The translations under genes and the position numbers were made by a program. A stretch of DNA of 64,000 nucleotides, taken from an uncultured Clostridia bacterium. GTDB lineage: Bacteria; Bacillota; Clostridia; Christensenellales; Borkfalkiaceae. Shown here in pieces: positions 1 through 7,479 of the stretch (positions are counted from its first letter, which is position 1; the number at the start of each line of letters is the position of its first letter). The notes beneath the pieces are model-generated. The model saw only the letters and a program-made list of their open reading frames with translations, was not told the DNA's origin and searched no databases. The stretch covers positions 5,752 through 69,751 of the forward strand of contig CAKQKE010000010.1 in the NCBI GenBank assembly GCA_934247935.1, read 5' to 3'.

Positions 1-2081
1 GCTTGATAAATATAATCCATCGCCGTATCGTAAAAGTCGTACTCGTTTTCTTTTCCCTTATCGTCGATTTCCTTAAAGAAAATCGGTGCAGGACTATTAT
101 ACTTCTTGCGCAATGCGAAAAGTTCTTTCCCAACGTTTACGTTATCGTAAGCGCGCTTTGCTTTGTCTATCTCTAAGCCTGACAAAACGGCAAGCTTACA
201 AACGTCGTTATAAATCTCTAAGATTTTCTCCGTAGGTGCACCGCCTTTCATTTCGTTCCATATAATACTATTTAATTTTTGCGATAGATTTACGATTTCG
301 CCTATTTTGTTTTCGCTTGTGTCGTGGTCGAGCTCTGCAAGCGTTTGACCATTTTTACTCATTGAGGAAATACCGCAAACGGGCACTTTGAAATAATCTT
401 TATATCTCTCTGCACTTTCCACCAACAACTTATCATCGGTTATTAGCATTGCATCGGAATCGTAATCGCAACCATTTAAGCGCTGTTGAATATTTTCGCC
501 AATAGCGTTTACGCAGACGATATTATTCCCTAAATCAAAGTAATCCCATATCCCGCCGTCAAGGTTATTTTCCACGCAGTAAAGATTACCCATCGTGATA
601 TGCGGTGAGCGCGCGCAAAGAAGTTTTGCGCCGTTTACAAAGCGTTTAGAATATATTTGCCCTTTCTTTAATTCACTTGTTACCTCTTCCCCTGCTATGC
701 ATTTTAACTGTTCCGGACCGTTGCCGAACAACGTTGCGTTCGTGCCGTTTAATAAAATATGTCCACGGCGCAAACTGCTTTTAAGTCCGCTTACTACGTC
801 ATCTCTAAAATTAGCATACAATGCCGTTGTATTAAAATGCGTACAACTGAAAAGCAATCTAAAAATAACGTCGGCACGATCGGCAAGTCCGTCGGGAGTT
901 TTCTTTTCTTCCCCCTCCTTTTCTCTTGCGTAAGCATCAGTAAAATGATAGCGCATAAATTCCACGTCGTTACGAACAAGCGTGATATAATCAAAACTCG
1001 GCTTTAATAATTCTTCAGCTTGCGCTTTATCTACCCCTAACGTATTAAGTAGTTGATAACTGCTCTGCACCATATCGCCGTGAAAAAATCTCGTGCCTTT
1101 ATCCCATTTCACCACACCGAAAGTATTATCTACGCTTTCTATCCACTTGCGAATATTCTTCTCGGAAAGACCGCCTGCAAATTTAAGATACTTCAAACTG
1201 TTGGGCGTCGTTACCATTACGATTTGACTTACGTCGGTTGCAAGCGTAAATCCCCTTTTCTTTATGTCGTCAAGGGTAATATTTTTATCTTTTATCCACT
1301 TTTGAAGTTTCGTTCTGAACGCACAAGACTTAAAGAACTTGTTACGAAGCAGTAACATATGCTTGTCCGTATATCCGCTTTCAAACACGCTTTCGTCTAA
1401 AAGACTTTCGCCGTCCCAAATATCGTTTGTGATTTCCGTTTGCTTTTGTTCGGCTACAAGTTTGCTATCCTTAAGTTCTACGGATATTACTTCTTCCCTA
1501 AATACGCTTTTATAATCGGGAACGAAAAGTATTCCATGAAGCGGAATATTCACTGTCCCCTTGATGCTACTTAATGATAACGCTTTATATGATTCCCACG
1601 AAGCAAGGTCGGTTTGCGCTTTCAAACCACAACTGCTCCATTTATCCATCGCCTTATATAAGCGCTCGTCGATAAAAAGGCATTTACCTTCTCTCGAACT
1701 ACCTGCGCTACGTTTATATCTTACGTAGTGTACATCTCCTAAATGGAACCCGTTCTGATAGAAGTGCGAACGCAAGTCTTTGATTTTTACGGGTTTGCCC
1801 TCTTGGGACTTATACGTATAGTTAAACTTTAAGTTAATTACGGCAAGGGTATAATCGTGTTCGTACTTGTCTTGAAAAGAAAACTTTTTACGGCAAATGC
1901 GTTTATAAGTTTTTTCCAACTCTATAAGGTCTAGCGAATTATCTAGATAGACTTTGAACAAACGAAAATAGGCGTCGCTTTTCTTTTCGGGCATTACATA
2001 CCCAACGCTAACGCCGTTTTCTTGCTCTTGCCGATAAATAGCCGCCGCTTCTATTGAAATGATTCTGTATGCTTTTCTCAT
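1..2081 (-). CDS. Cellular RdRP-like (QDE-1/RDR-type two-barrel) RNA polymerase, partial
   Basis: The frame is open from an ATG at 2081 to the window edge, at least 693 codons, so the C terminus is missing. Residues 482-543 carry the signature block of eukaryotic-type RNA-dependent RNA polymerases and their bacterial relatives: V-N-G-A-K-L-L-C-A-R-S-P-H (R491), then G-N and V-E-N, a hydrophobic strand ending in A-I-G-E-N, and N-G-C-D-Y-D-S-D-A-M-L. D539, D541 and D543 match the three Mg-binding Asp of the double-psi beta-barrel; QDE-1 has G-G-D-Y-D-G-D there. In this family the enzyme makes RNA on an RNA or single-stranded DNA template. It is unlike viral palm-domain RdRPs and unlike RpoB/RpoC. 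Upstream are GAAGGA, a TATAAT box and a palindrome. The gene stands alone beside AbiE. Its role (prophage transcription as for YonO, or defence) is unknown. The family call rests on motifs only. Confidence 0.72.
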   Translation of the reverse strand, partial: MRKAYRIISIEAAAIYRQEQENGVSVGYVMPEKKSDAYFRLFKVYLDNSLDLIELEKTYKRICRKKFSFQDKYEHDYTLAVINLKFNYTYKSQEGKPVKIKDLRSHFYQNGFHLGDVHYVRYKRSAGSSREGKCLFIDERLYKAMDKWSSCGLKAQTDLASWESYKALSLSSIKGTVNIPLHGILFVPDYKSVFREEVISVELKDSKLVAEQKQTEITNDIWDGESLLDESVFESGYTDKHMLLLRNKFFKSCAFRTKLQKWIKDKNITLDDIKKRGFTLATDVSQIVMVTTPNSLKYLKFAGGLSEKNIRKWIESVDNTFGVVKWDKGTRFFHGDMVQSSYQLLNTLGVDKAQAEELLKPSFDYITLVRNDVEFMRYHFTDAYAREKEGEEKKTPDGLADRADVIFRLLFSCTHFNTTALYANFRDDVVSGLKSSLRRGHILLNGTNATLFGNGPEQLKCIAGEEVTSELKKGQIYSKRFVNGAKLLCARSPHITMGNLYCVENNLDGGIWDYFDLGNNIVCVNAIGENIQQRLNGCDYDSDAMLITDDKLLVESAERYKDYFKVPVCGISSMSKNGQTLAELDHDTSENKIGEIVNLSQKLNSIIWNEMKGGAPTEKILEIYNDVCKLAVLSGLEIDKAKRAYDNVNVGKELFALRKKYNSPAPIFFKEIDDKGKENEYDFYDTAMDYIYQ

Positions 2082-2110
2082 AATTACCTAGTCCTTCTAT
2101 TGTCCGTCCT

Positions 2111-2147
2111 TATTATACCGTAGTAAATATGACAGTTTCCGTCATAT
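2111..2147 (-). promoter_or_regulatory. Promoter of the RdRP-like gene with a palindromic operator
   Basis: Read on the minus strand, a perfect TATAAT (2112-2117) lies 30 bases before the ATG. The -35 position has no good match. In its place is a perfect inverted repeat, ATATGAC-N7-GTCATAT (2127-2147). A strong -10 box with a palindrome over the -35 suggests control by a dimeric regulator, either an activator or a repressor. The regulator is not identified. Confidence 0.5.
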
Positions 2148-2174
2148 ATTATATAAAATTTCAAAGAAAATAGC

Positions 2175-2215
2175 AAAGGTCAAACGTCCACGTTTTGGGA
2201 CATCTGACCTCTTTT
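2175..2215. terminator. Hairpin terminator between the AbiE operon and the RdRP-like gene
   Basis: AAAGGTC pairs with GACCT-CTTT around an inner GTCC/GGAC stem, with T-rich flanks on both strands. It lies about 150 bases downstream of the AbiEii stop codon and upstream of the RdRP-like promoter, so it probably ends AbiE transcription and insulates the next gene. The rest of 2216-2363 is AT-rich with no gene seen. Confidence 0.5.
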
Positions 2216-2363
2216 GTAAATTTTATTCCACATCGAGCACTCGGTTTCTTTTTTTAATAATTCGTAATTCATAATATCCTCATTTAATAATTTTCTTTAA
2301 TTGAAACTGATATACAATTCTACCACACTAAATAAGACAAATAACGTCATATTTATAAAAGCT

Positions 2364-3305
2364 TTAATTATTATTTTCTCTAACGCGCCATAATGCGGCA
2401 GGGTGATTTTTCACGTTTGCGATAATCTCCTTATTATTAAACAACAATTCAGGAGCATAAGCTTTTTCTTGTAGTTTAGATAAAAACTCTTTCTCCCCGT
2501 CCGTTAAAACAAGCAAATCTTTTACGTAGGCTATAACTATTTCCTTTGCCTTCTCTATGTCAAACTTATCATCTTTTGATATAACTGGTTTTAATTGAGT
2601 TTTATATTTTCTATAATCTAATCTTTCAACGTTTTTATAATCTAACTCTTGAATATCATAATCACCGCCGATGGCGTTATAAAATACGAGACATTTTCTT
2701 AAAAGTTTAGTATCCGTTATAACGTTATTTTCTATCATAGCATTTACGTCGTATAAATCTCTTGGCGTAGCGCGAGATAAAAGTGCGTTGATTTTACTTG
2801 CATAGAGTTCAATAGTGTTTAAGGTTAAAACCTCAAAATCTTCTACTATACCCTTCGTTAAAATTCTCTTTTTTTCAAGCGGTAAAACGTGACATCTATC
2901 CAAGAAGTTAATTTCAACCTTTATATTGTCACGATTGCCTGCGTTATTAATGTAATTAAATAAGAACGACGTTAAAGCGAAATGGTCACGAGAATCAGCA
3001 AGCGAATAGCCTTCTTGCCACATATAATCGGTTAGGCGCTTTTTGAACTTCTTTTTAATTTCGGGCAACTCATCTTTGTTAACGTTTACGGTAAAATCCA
3101 AATCAATATCAACCGAAAGGCGCGGAAGCTCTACCGCAGTTAGATTTATTGCCGTACCGCCTTTAAGCGCAAGTTTATCCTTAAAAACAACGTCGCTATT
3201 TAAGAATTTTAATATTTCGGAAAGTCGCAAAACCTTTTCCAAAGTATCTTTTATAAAGTTAGATTCTTGGGCAAGTCTTGTTAAATATTGTCTTGAAAAT
3301 TCCAT
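2364..3305 (-). CDS. AbiEii-type nucleotidyltransferase toxin
   Basis: A 313-residue protein of the AbiEii/AbiGii toxin family, whose members are nucleotidyltransferases of the DNA polymerase-beta fold. The active-site pattern is clear: K-G-G-T-A (residues 48-52), then R-L-S-V-D-I-D-L-D-F (62-71) with the metal-binding D66 and D68, and a later T-P-R-D-L-Y-D-V block typical of motif IV. Family toxins modify tRNA or otherwise block growth, causing bacteriostatic abortive infection when phage disturbs the antitoxin. The ATG shares one base with the AbiEi stop codon (TAATG), so translation is coupled. This gene order, antitoxin then toxin, is standard for AbiE. Length is normal for the family and no key residue is missing. 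Confidence 0.88.
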   Translation of the reverse strand: MEFSRQYLTRLAQESNFIKDTLEKVLRLSEILKFLNSDVVFKDKLALKGGTAINLTAVELPRLSVDIDLDFTVNVNKDELPEIKKKFKKRLTDYMWQEGYSLADSRDHFALTSFLFNYINNAGNRDNIKVEINFLDRCHVLPLEKKRILTKGIVEDFEVLTLNTIELYASKINALLSRATPRDLYDVNAMIENNVITDTKLLRKCLVFYNAIGGDYDIQELDYKNVERLDYRKYKTQLKPVISKDDKFDIEKAKEIVIAYVKDLLVLTDGEKEFLSKLQEKAYAPELLFNNKEIIANVKNHPAALWRVRENNN

Positions 3306-4042
3306 TAATATCCTCCGTTTTGGCGAGATTTGAGATATTTAGGTGCCATAAGTTTCCATTTAGAATTAAACTCTATCTCTTTATACTCGTCTTGTAAAAA
3401 ATATTTTATTTGATTGGTTAGTTTGCTATTACACTCTTCAAAGAACGAATCGGTTAGCATAAACTTATCTTTGAAATGTTCTAATACGTAGCCTGCTTTT
3501 TGATAAAGAAATACGGAATCGTAGGCTTTTAACGTTTCAAGTAGTTTTATTTCGTCCAAAACGCGAATTTGGTCAAGCGCATTTAAGATTTCATCAATTC
3601 CACCGCCTGCATCAATATCGTCAAGGCAGTCAATAACCGTACGTTCAAGCGACGTTACGCGAACCGCAGCAGTTACTATATTCATAATTTGAACGTCGTG
3701 TTTAGCGGGTTTGCGAATATAGTCAATATCATCAAAAGTAAAATCGTTGAAACGCTTTTTGCTACCCACCGTTACGGTATTAAAAACTTGATTAGCCACG
3801 CCAAAATATTCAAAGGCAGAATGATAGCACACGAAAGCATCCTCAGCGATTTTTGTAGCAAGTTCAAACTTTGTCGTAAGCGGATATCCCGACACGTCAA
3901 CGTGAACGTATAACCCGTTGCGAACCTTAACAATTTTTTTTGAACGAACCTGCCCCGCTATCCAATTTTCGTATTGTTTATCATTTTTAAAATCACTTAT
4001 AACGTCCTTTTTTGTAAACGTATAAGGTATAAATTTTGCCAT
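3305..4042 (-). CDS. AbiEi-type antitoxin and autorepressor
   Basis: A 245-residue protein resembling AbiEi antitoxins (COG5340-like). The N-terminal 60 residues, with S-K-K-I-V-K-V-R-N-G-L-Y, look like the winged-helix DNA-binding part. The middle, with the A-F-V-C-Y-H-S-A block and S-L-E-R-T-V-I-D-C-L, matches the conserved core of the family. In the family the protein neutralises AbiEii and represses its own promoter by binding upstream repeats. Here two long dyads lie just upstream (4064-4265). The start at 4042 is preceded by GAGGATACATAA. It forms a two-gene operon with the toxin by a one-base overlap. The assignment is strengthened by this pairing. Confidence 0.82.
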   Translation of the reverse strand: MAKFIPYTFTKKDVISDFKNDKQYENWIAGQVRSKKIVKVRNGLYVHVDVSGYPLTTKFELATKIAEDAFVCYHSAFEYFGVANQVFNTVTVGSKKRFNDFTFDDIDYIRKPAKHDVQIMNIVTAAVRVTSLERTVIDCLDDIDAGGGIDEILNALDQIRVLDEIKLLETLKAYDSVFLYQKAGYVLEHFKDKFMLTDSFFEECNSKLTNQIKYFLQDEYKEIEFNSKWKLMAPKYLKSRQNGGY

Positions 4043-4063
4043 TTATGTATCCTCAAAATCAAT

Positions 4064-4265
4064 TTTAACCATTTTAACATAAAACACTACAAAAGTCAAG
4101 TGATTTGTGTAGGTTTGGTTAATATTTATTAATTCTATACCTAATTTACATATTTTCCGAAGAAAAAACGACGTTTTTAAGCATTTTAGGTGTAAAAAGC
4201 ACGTTTTTAACCATTTCTGCACAAAACACTACGTCAAATAAGTGATTTACGTAAGTTTAGTTAAA
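4064..4265. promoter_or_regulatory. Repeated dyad operators upstream of AbiE
   Basis: Two diverged copies of a roughly 58-base unit, 4064-4121 and 4206-4265, share AACCATTT...AAACACTAC...AGTGATTT...GTAGGTTTGGTT-like order. Each is a dyad: copy A has AACC (4067-4070) and CTAC (4087-4090) mirrored by GTAG (4109-4112) and GGTT (4117-4120); copy B has TACGT (4230-4234) mirrored by ACGTA (4249-4253). A shorter ACGTTTTTAA-CATTT repeat lies between them. The position directly upstream of abiEi fits autoregulation, which is known for AbiE systems. The binding itself is inferred. Confidence 0.5.
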
Positions 4266-4284
4266 ACTTTGTACAAACAAAAAA

Positions 4285-4333
4285 ATATTTGCTCCAGATA
4301 ATTGCATTAAATACAATTTTGCGGAGCAAATAT
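4285..4333. repeat. Perfect 11-bp inverted repeat, possible stem-loop
   Basis: ATATTTGCTCC (4285-4295) and GGAGCAAATAT (4323-4333) are exact reverse complements around a 27-base AT-rich loop. It sits between the AbiE operators and the decayed hip promoter, exactly where the island boundary is expected. It could be a terminator, a transposon end remnant or an attachment-like site. No T-run follows on either strand. Confidence 0.45.
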
Positions 4334-4340
4334 GTAATCG

Positions 4341-4402
4341 TTTTTATACCATTTCGGGACTATTGTTACGTGTTTTTAGCGTATTATACCCAAACGGGTA
4401 TA
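4341..4402. promoter_or_regulatory. Decayed copy of the hip promoter/operator region
   Basis: Two operator-like sites, TATACCA-TTTC-GGG (centre near 4353.5) and the perfect TATACCC-AAAC-GGGTATA (4385-4402, centre 4393.5), are 40 bp apart. They align base for base with operators 1 and 2 of the intact hipBST promoter at 18861-18922, including the spacing. The -35 hexamer of the intact copy (TTGACA on the minus strand) is degraded here and no hipB gene follows. This is therefore a relic duplicate of the promoter at the left end of the island. Confidence 0.6.
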
Positions 4403-4403
4403 T

Positions 4404-4829
4404 TTATTCTTTATCGTCATCCAAGATTTTATCTTCTTCGAGCTTTAACGATTTTAGCCATTCTTCCTTTTGGATTATGATTACTTCGTAATTTATACTT
4501 CCACGGGGACAACACGACAATAGAAAGTTAAAATCTTTTAGCTTGTTGCGAATCTTATCGTTGGGGTCACAGGCTTCAATCTTCGGCTTACGATAAGCAT
4601 TATATAAGATTATAAAACTTTTCCCACCTGTATCTTTTCTTTTTTCAACTAAAATACTGAATAACTCGTTTTCCTTGACTGAAACAGCTACCTCATCAAA
4701 GAACCGTTTAATAAATGTGCGCTCAAAACGATTTCCTTCATCGTCATACTCGTAGTACCCCATCATTTCTTGGAGACCATATTTTCTTTTTTCAAAGCTA
4801 TCAATTGAAGGATACTCAAAGTCAACCAT
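4404..4829 (-). pseudogene. Hypothetical ORF, C-terminal part duplicated at 19 kb; probable remnant
   Basis: A 141-codon ORF of unrecognised function. Its last 70-odd residues (beginning I-I-L-Y-N-A-Y-R-K-P-K-I-E) are almost identical to the end of the chimeric ORF at 18978-19532. The first half differs between the two. In-frame coding-like sequence continues about 25 codons upstream of the ATG (through A-L-D-C-A-K-E-S) to a TGA, so the true N terminus may be lost. The shared tail includes C-C-P-R-G-S-I-N-Y-E-V and a charged C terminus. It lies downstream of the defence operon and marks the left boundary repeat. It may be a real small protein or a gene relic; the duplication is certain, the function unknown. 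Confidence 0.5.
4424..4623. repeat. Left direct repeat flanking the defence island
   Basis: About 200 bases matching 19003-19202 in the same orientation at roughly nine positions in ten by eye. The two repeats enclose some 14.4 kb holding the HNH-Vsr-Dcm-Mza operon and hipBST. They are long enough for homologous recombination, which would delete or circularise the island. The copies have diverged, so the duplication is not recent. Confidence 0.75.
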
Positions 4830-4961
4830 TGACTCTTTGGCACAATCAAGAGCACTGCAACCTATTGCAATTGCATCTTCAAGCTGACCGTGAATACATG
4901 CTCATATCAGGATGTTCGTAAACAACTTACATAAGTCGAGCAAAACTTTCGTCATTTAATA

Positions 4962-5753
4962 TCAATAAAATTTTTTCAGTCGATCGTAAGATATATCAAT
5001 TCCTATTGAACGTAGCAACTCACATCTTTTTTCATATAGGGGCTTCAAAATCACATCTATATCCGAGCCATAGTGAAGCCAATTATGGCATCCGCTACAA
5101 AGTGATACTACATTCTGCTCTCTGTCCAGATCTATGTCCGGAAAATTATCTGCAGCATACAACGGGACCAAGTGATGTGGCTCTGTGTAGTTAATATTAC
5201 TGTTCTTTCTTTTAAAAAGTTTATGCTGATCACTTACCTCACACATAAAGCATGCTTTATTTAATGCATTTTTAGCTACTGTTCTGCTACGCGGATACCG
5301 TCTTGTTTCAACAGAGGAAGCGGTCCTTGGTGCCCTTGGAGTATTATCATACTCGAACGGAGTCGGAGCTGAATAAATTATGTCATTATTTAAAGATTCT
5401 ATAAAACCACGTTCTTCTATAACTTCCTTAGCATAAGTACATTTACCTTTCTCATGTTCTAAAATTTCTTTTGCTTTCTGTCTTGATTTCAGGTCTACGC
5501 GTTCACTATCAATTATTATTTCCAGGGCCTCAAACTCTTGTCCAAGTGCAAATATATGCCTTGCCCTGGGTATTCTGAATCCCTGTCGTGCAGATCTTGC
5601 ACGAGGGCTCTCTCTCAGTATTTTTTCTGCCAACACATCAGTAGGAATGGTTACATCCTTAAAATCATAGTAAAAGCGTACAAAAGCGGCCTTACCGATG
5701 GCATTTAAAGTTTCTTCAAGGCTTTCATATTTAGTATCGTTGTACTGCGACAT
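4962..5753 (-). CDS. HNH endonuclease, restriction-type
   Basis: A 263-residue protein with a C-terminal HNH nuclease domain. The zinc pairs are C168-x2-C171 and C219-x2-C222; the core is H193-H194 in E-P-H-H-L-V-P-L, N214, and C-H-N-W-L-H with H223 and H227. The first 150 residues have no domain I recognise; they include an Arg-rich stretch (50-65) that could bind DNA. It is the last gene of the long operon and overlaps vsr by 23 bases. Directly following a C5-methyltransferase and Vsr, it is most simply the nuclease of a type II-like restriction unit, with the methylase protecting the host sites. AAAGGAG precedes the ATG. Its recognition site cannot be read from sequence. Confidence 0.8.
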   Translation of the reverse strand: MSQYNDTKYESLEETLNAIGKAAFVRFYYDFKDVTIPTDVLAEKILRESPRARSARQGFRIPRARHIFALGQEFEALEIIIDSERVDLKSRQKAKEILEHEKGKCTYAKEVIEERGFIESLNNDIIYSAPTPFEYDNTPRAPRTASSVETRRYPRSRTVAKNALNKACFMCEVSDQHKLFKRKNSNINYTEPHHLVPLYAADNFPDIDLDREQNVVSLCSGCHNWLHYGSDIDVILKPLYEKRCELLRSIGIDISYDRLKKFY

Positions 5754-6180
5754 TATAATTCTCCTTTATACTTTCCGAAAGAAGTTTCAGCGAAAGTTCG
5801 CAACGACTCGCCTTTAACGAACATTCCCAAACAACAATTACTCTCCATCCGGATTTTTCCAAACACGTATAATCCCGTTTATCTCGTTCAATATTCTGAA
5901 GTATTTTTGTTTTCCAAAAATTTTCGTTGCTTTTGGGCCATACAAAATATTTGCACCCCTCGTGTCCGTGCCAAAAACAACCATTTACAAAAATTACCGT
6001 TTTATATTTTGGAAGTACGATATCGGGAGTCCCGGGCAATCTTTTAACATTCTTCCGATATCTGAAGCCTTGGGAGAAAAGGTATTTACGCACTATCTCT
6101 TCCGGCTTTGTACCTTTCCCCTTGATACATGACATATTATAGCTACGAACTTCTTTACTATGAACATCCATGTAACTCAC
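5731..6180 (-). CDS. vsr: Very short patch repair endonuclease Vsr
   Basis: A 149-residue protein, normal length for Vsr, which nicks 5' of the T in T:G mismatches created when 5-methylcytosine deaminates. Characteristic features are M-S-x-I-K-G-K-G-T-K-P-E (residues 16-27), the catalytic P-D-I-V with D53, and F-V-N-G-C-F-W-H-G-H (64-73) with H71, followed by C76 of the zinc site. The C-terminal half has G-W-R-V-I-V-V-W-E-C. The gene overlaps the methyltransferase upstream by 23 bases and the HNH gene downstream by 23 bases, so the three are translationally coupled. Its presence implies that the neighbouring methylase makes 5-methylcytosine and that the resulting mutations are repaired by the same operon. 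Confidence 0.93.
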   Translation of the reverse strand: MSYMDVHSKEVRSYNMSCIKGKGTKPEEIVRKYLFSQGFRYRKNVKRLPGTPDIVLPKYKTVIFVNGCFWHGHEGCKYFVWPKSNENFWKTKILQNIERDKRDYTCLEKSGWRVIVVWECSLKASRCELSLKLLSESIKENYNVAVQRY

Positions 6181-7447
6181 CCAACACTTTGTCTATTTGC
6201 ATAATCTGAAGAAAAATACCTTCAAGTAGTTTTACCGGAATACTGTTTCCAGCCATTCTAATAAGTTTGTCCCTGGGGAACAACTTTGTATTTTTATGTA
6301 TCTCCGGATTACGTTTGATAACATTATCGAAATCACACTCACTGAATCCCATAAATAAGAAACACTCTCTCGGAGTGAGGTACCTGAATGTTCCTCTGCC
6401 TGGTATTCCACTTTCAAAATACAGATTACCAGAATTTGGGTTTCTGTCTTGTTTTGTAGTGATAGTCCGAATAACACTATACTGAGGATTTATAATATTC
6501 CCTGGTAATACCAGCTGCGGATTTTCATTCCATATTTCTCGTCTGGAAACCGTGTCATTAGGCGTGCATGCTTCCGCTTCCAGACGATACTTTTCTACAT
6601 TATAATCGATCCTGAGCAAATCCTCTATCGTGATTTTTCTGTAATGAATCGATTTCCTATAGTCGTCGACTATGTCTTCCTCTCTTTTATGTTCAAAATA
6701 ATTCAACACTATTTGGCGTTTTTGTTCGTTGTCACCAACATAAACACTGATCATCAATAGTCTGGGACGGTTCTGAGGTAATCCGAAATCGCTTGCATTG
6801 AGATGAAAATGTTTGCTTACATAGCCAAGTTTCTCGAGGTCGCTTTGCCAGATCGCAAAATTTCCACGATGCCTTTCCGCCAGCAACGTAGGAACATTCT
6901 CCATAAGAAGATATCTCGGCATGCTTTTACCATTATCCTTCATTTCCTGAAGAACTCGTCCCACCTGCCATAACAAGCTGGACCTGCTACCGGAATCCTT
7001 GTCAATACCTTTGTTATACCCATGAAAAGCACCTACATTAGAAAGGTCCTGACACGGGAATGAATATGTAAGTATATCAATTTTTTCCGGCATATTTTTA
7101 CCACTCAAAGAACTTACATCCACAAAGTTTTTGCTTCGTTTTATAGCGGCATATATTCTTCGGAGAGCATCAATAGAATACGAACGTAAAATCTTGTATT
7201 CCATTTTTTCTTTGCCATTATTGCTTAATGTATAAGGTTCTAATTCCTTAAGGACTTCTTCTTTTTTCAAAGAAGCTACATCTTCAGGCAATTCCGGAGA
7301 ATGATGAATAGCATCATAGGCAATAAACGCATGTAAATCCCACTCACATGTGCCTGTTGTTTTTACTTTTAATCCTAGATTTTTCAATGCTTTGGCCTGG
7401 CTGCCTATACCACTGAAAAGCTCTACTAAATTATATGTGTTTTCCAT
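6158..7447 (-). CDS. dcm: DNA (cytosine-5) methyltransferase, Dcm type
   Basis: A 429-residue C5-methyltransferase that transfers a methyl group from SAM to cytosine in DNA. Ordered motifs are visible: motif I L-V-E-L-F-S-G-I-G-S (residues 7-16), motif IV S-F-P-C-Q-D-L-S with catalytic C132, motif VI E-N-V (183-185), motif VIII F-G-L-P-Q-N-R-P-R (221-229), motif IX L-T-P-R-E-C-F-L-F-M-G-F and motif X R-M-A-G-N-S-I-P-V near residue 400. The variable region between VIII and IX (about 240-340) is the target recognition domain. It starts 32 bases after the DUF4420-like gene and overlaps vsr. It could protect DNA from the HNH enzyme, from the Mza nuclease, or from both. Target sequence unknown. 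Confidence 0.93.
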   Translation of the reverse strand: MENTYNLVELFSGIGSQAKALKNLGLKVKTTGTCEWDLHAFIAYDAIHHSPELPEDVASLKKEEVLKELEPYTLSNNGKEKMEYKILRSYSIDALRRIYAAIKRSKNFVDVSSLSGKNMPEKIDILTYSFPCQDLSNVGAFHGYNKGIDKDSGSRSSLLWQVGRVLQEMKDNGKSMPRYLLMENVPTLLAERHRGNFAIWQSDLEKLGYVSKHFHLNASDFGLPQNRPRLLMISVYVGDNEQKRQIVLNYFEHKREEDIVDDYRKSIHYRKITIEDLLRIDYNVEKYRLEAEACTPNDTVSRREIWNENPQLVLPGNIINPQYSVIRTITTKQDRNPNSGNLYFESGIPGRGTFRYLTPRECFLFMGFSECDFDNVIKRNPEIHKNTKLFPRDKLIRMAGNSIPVKLLEGIFLQIMQIDKVLGELHGCS

Positions 7448-7479
7448 TGGATGGTACTGCTCCTGTTCTTATAATCCTT

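Noticed and set aside
595..1355. Plus-strand and short minus-strand open frames of 66-112 codons
   Set aside because: They lie inside the RdRP-like gene on the minus strand, lack ribosome sites and have compositions of antisense frames.
1..2081. Viral RdRP or retron/group II reverse transcriptase
   Set aside because: No palm-domain G-D-D or Y-x-D-D motif; the D-x-D-x-D context fits the two-barrel family.
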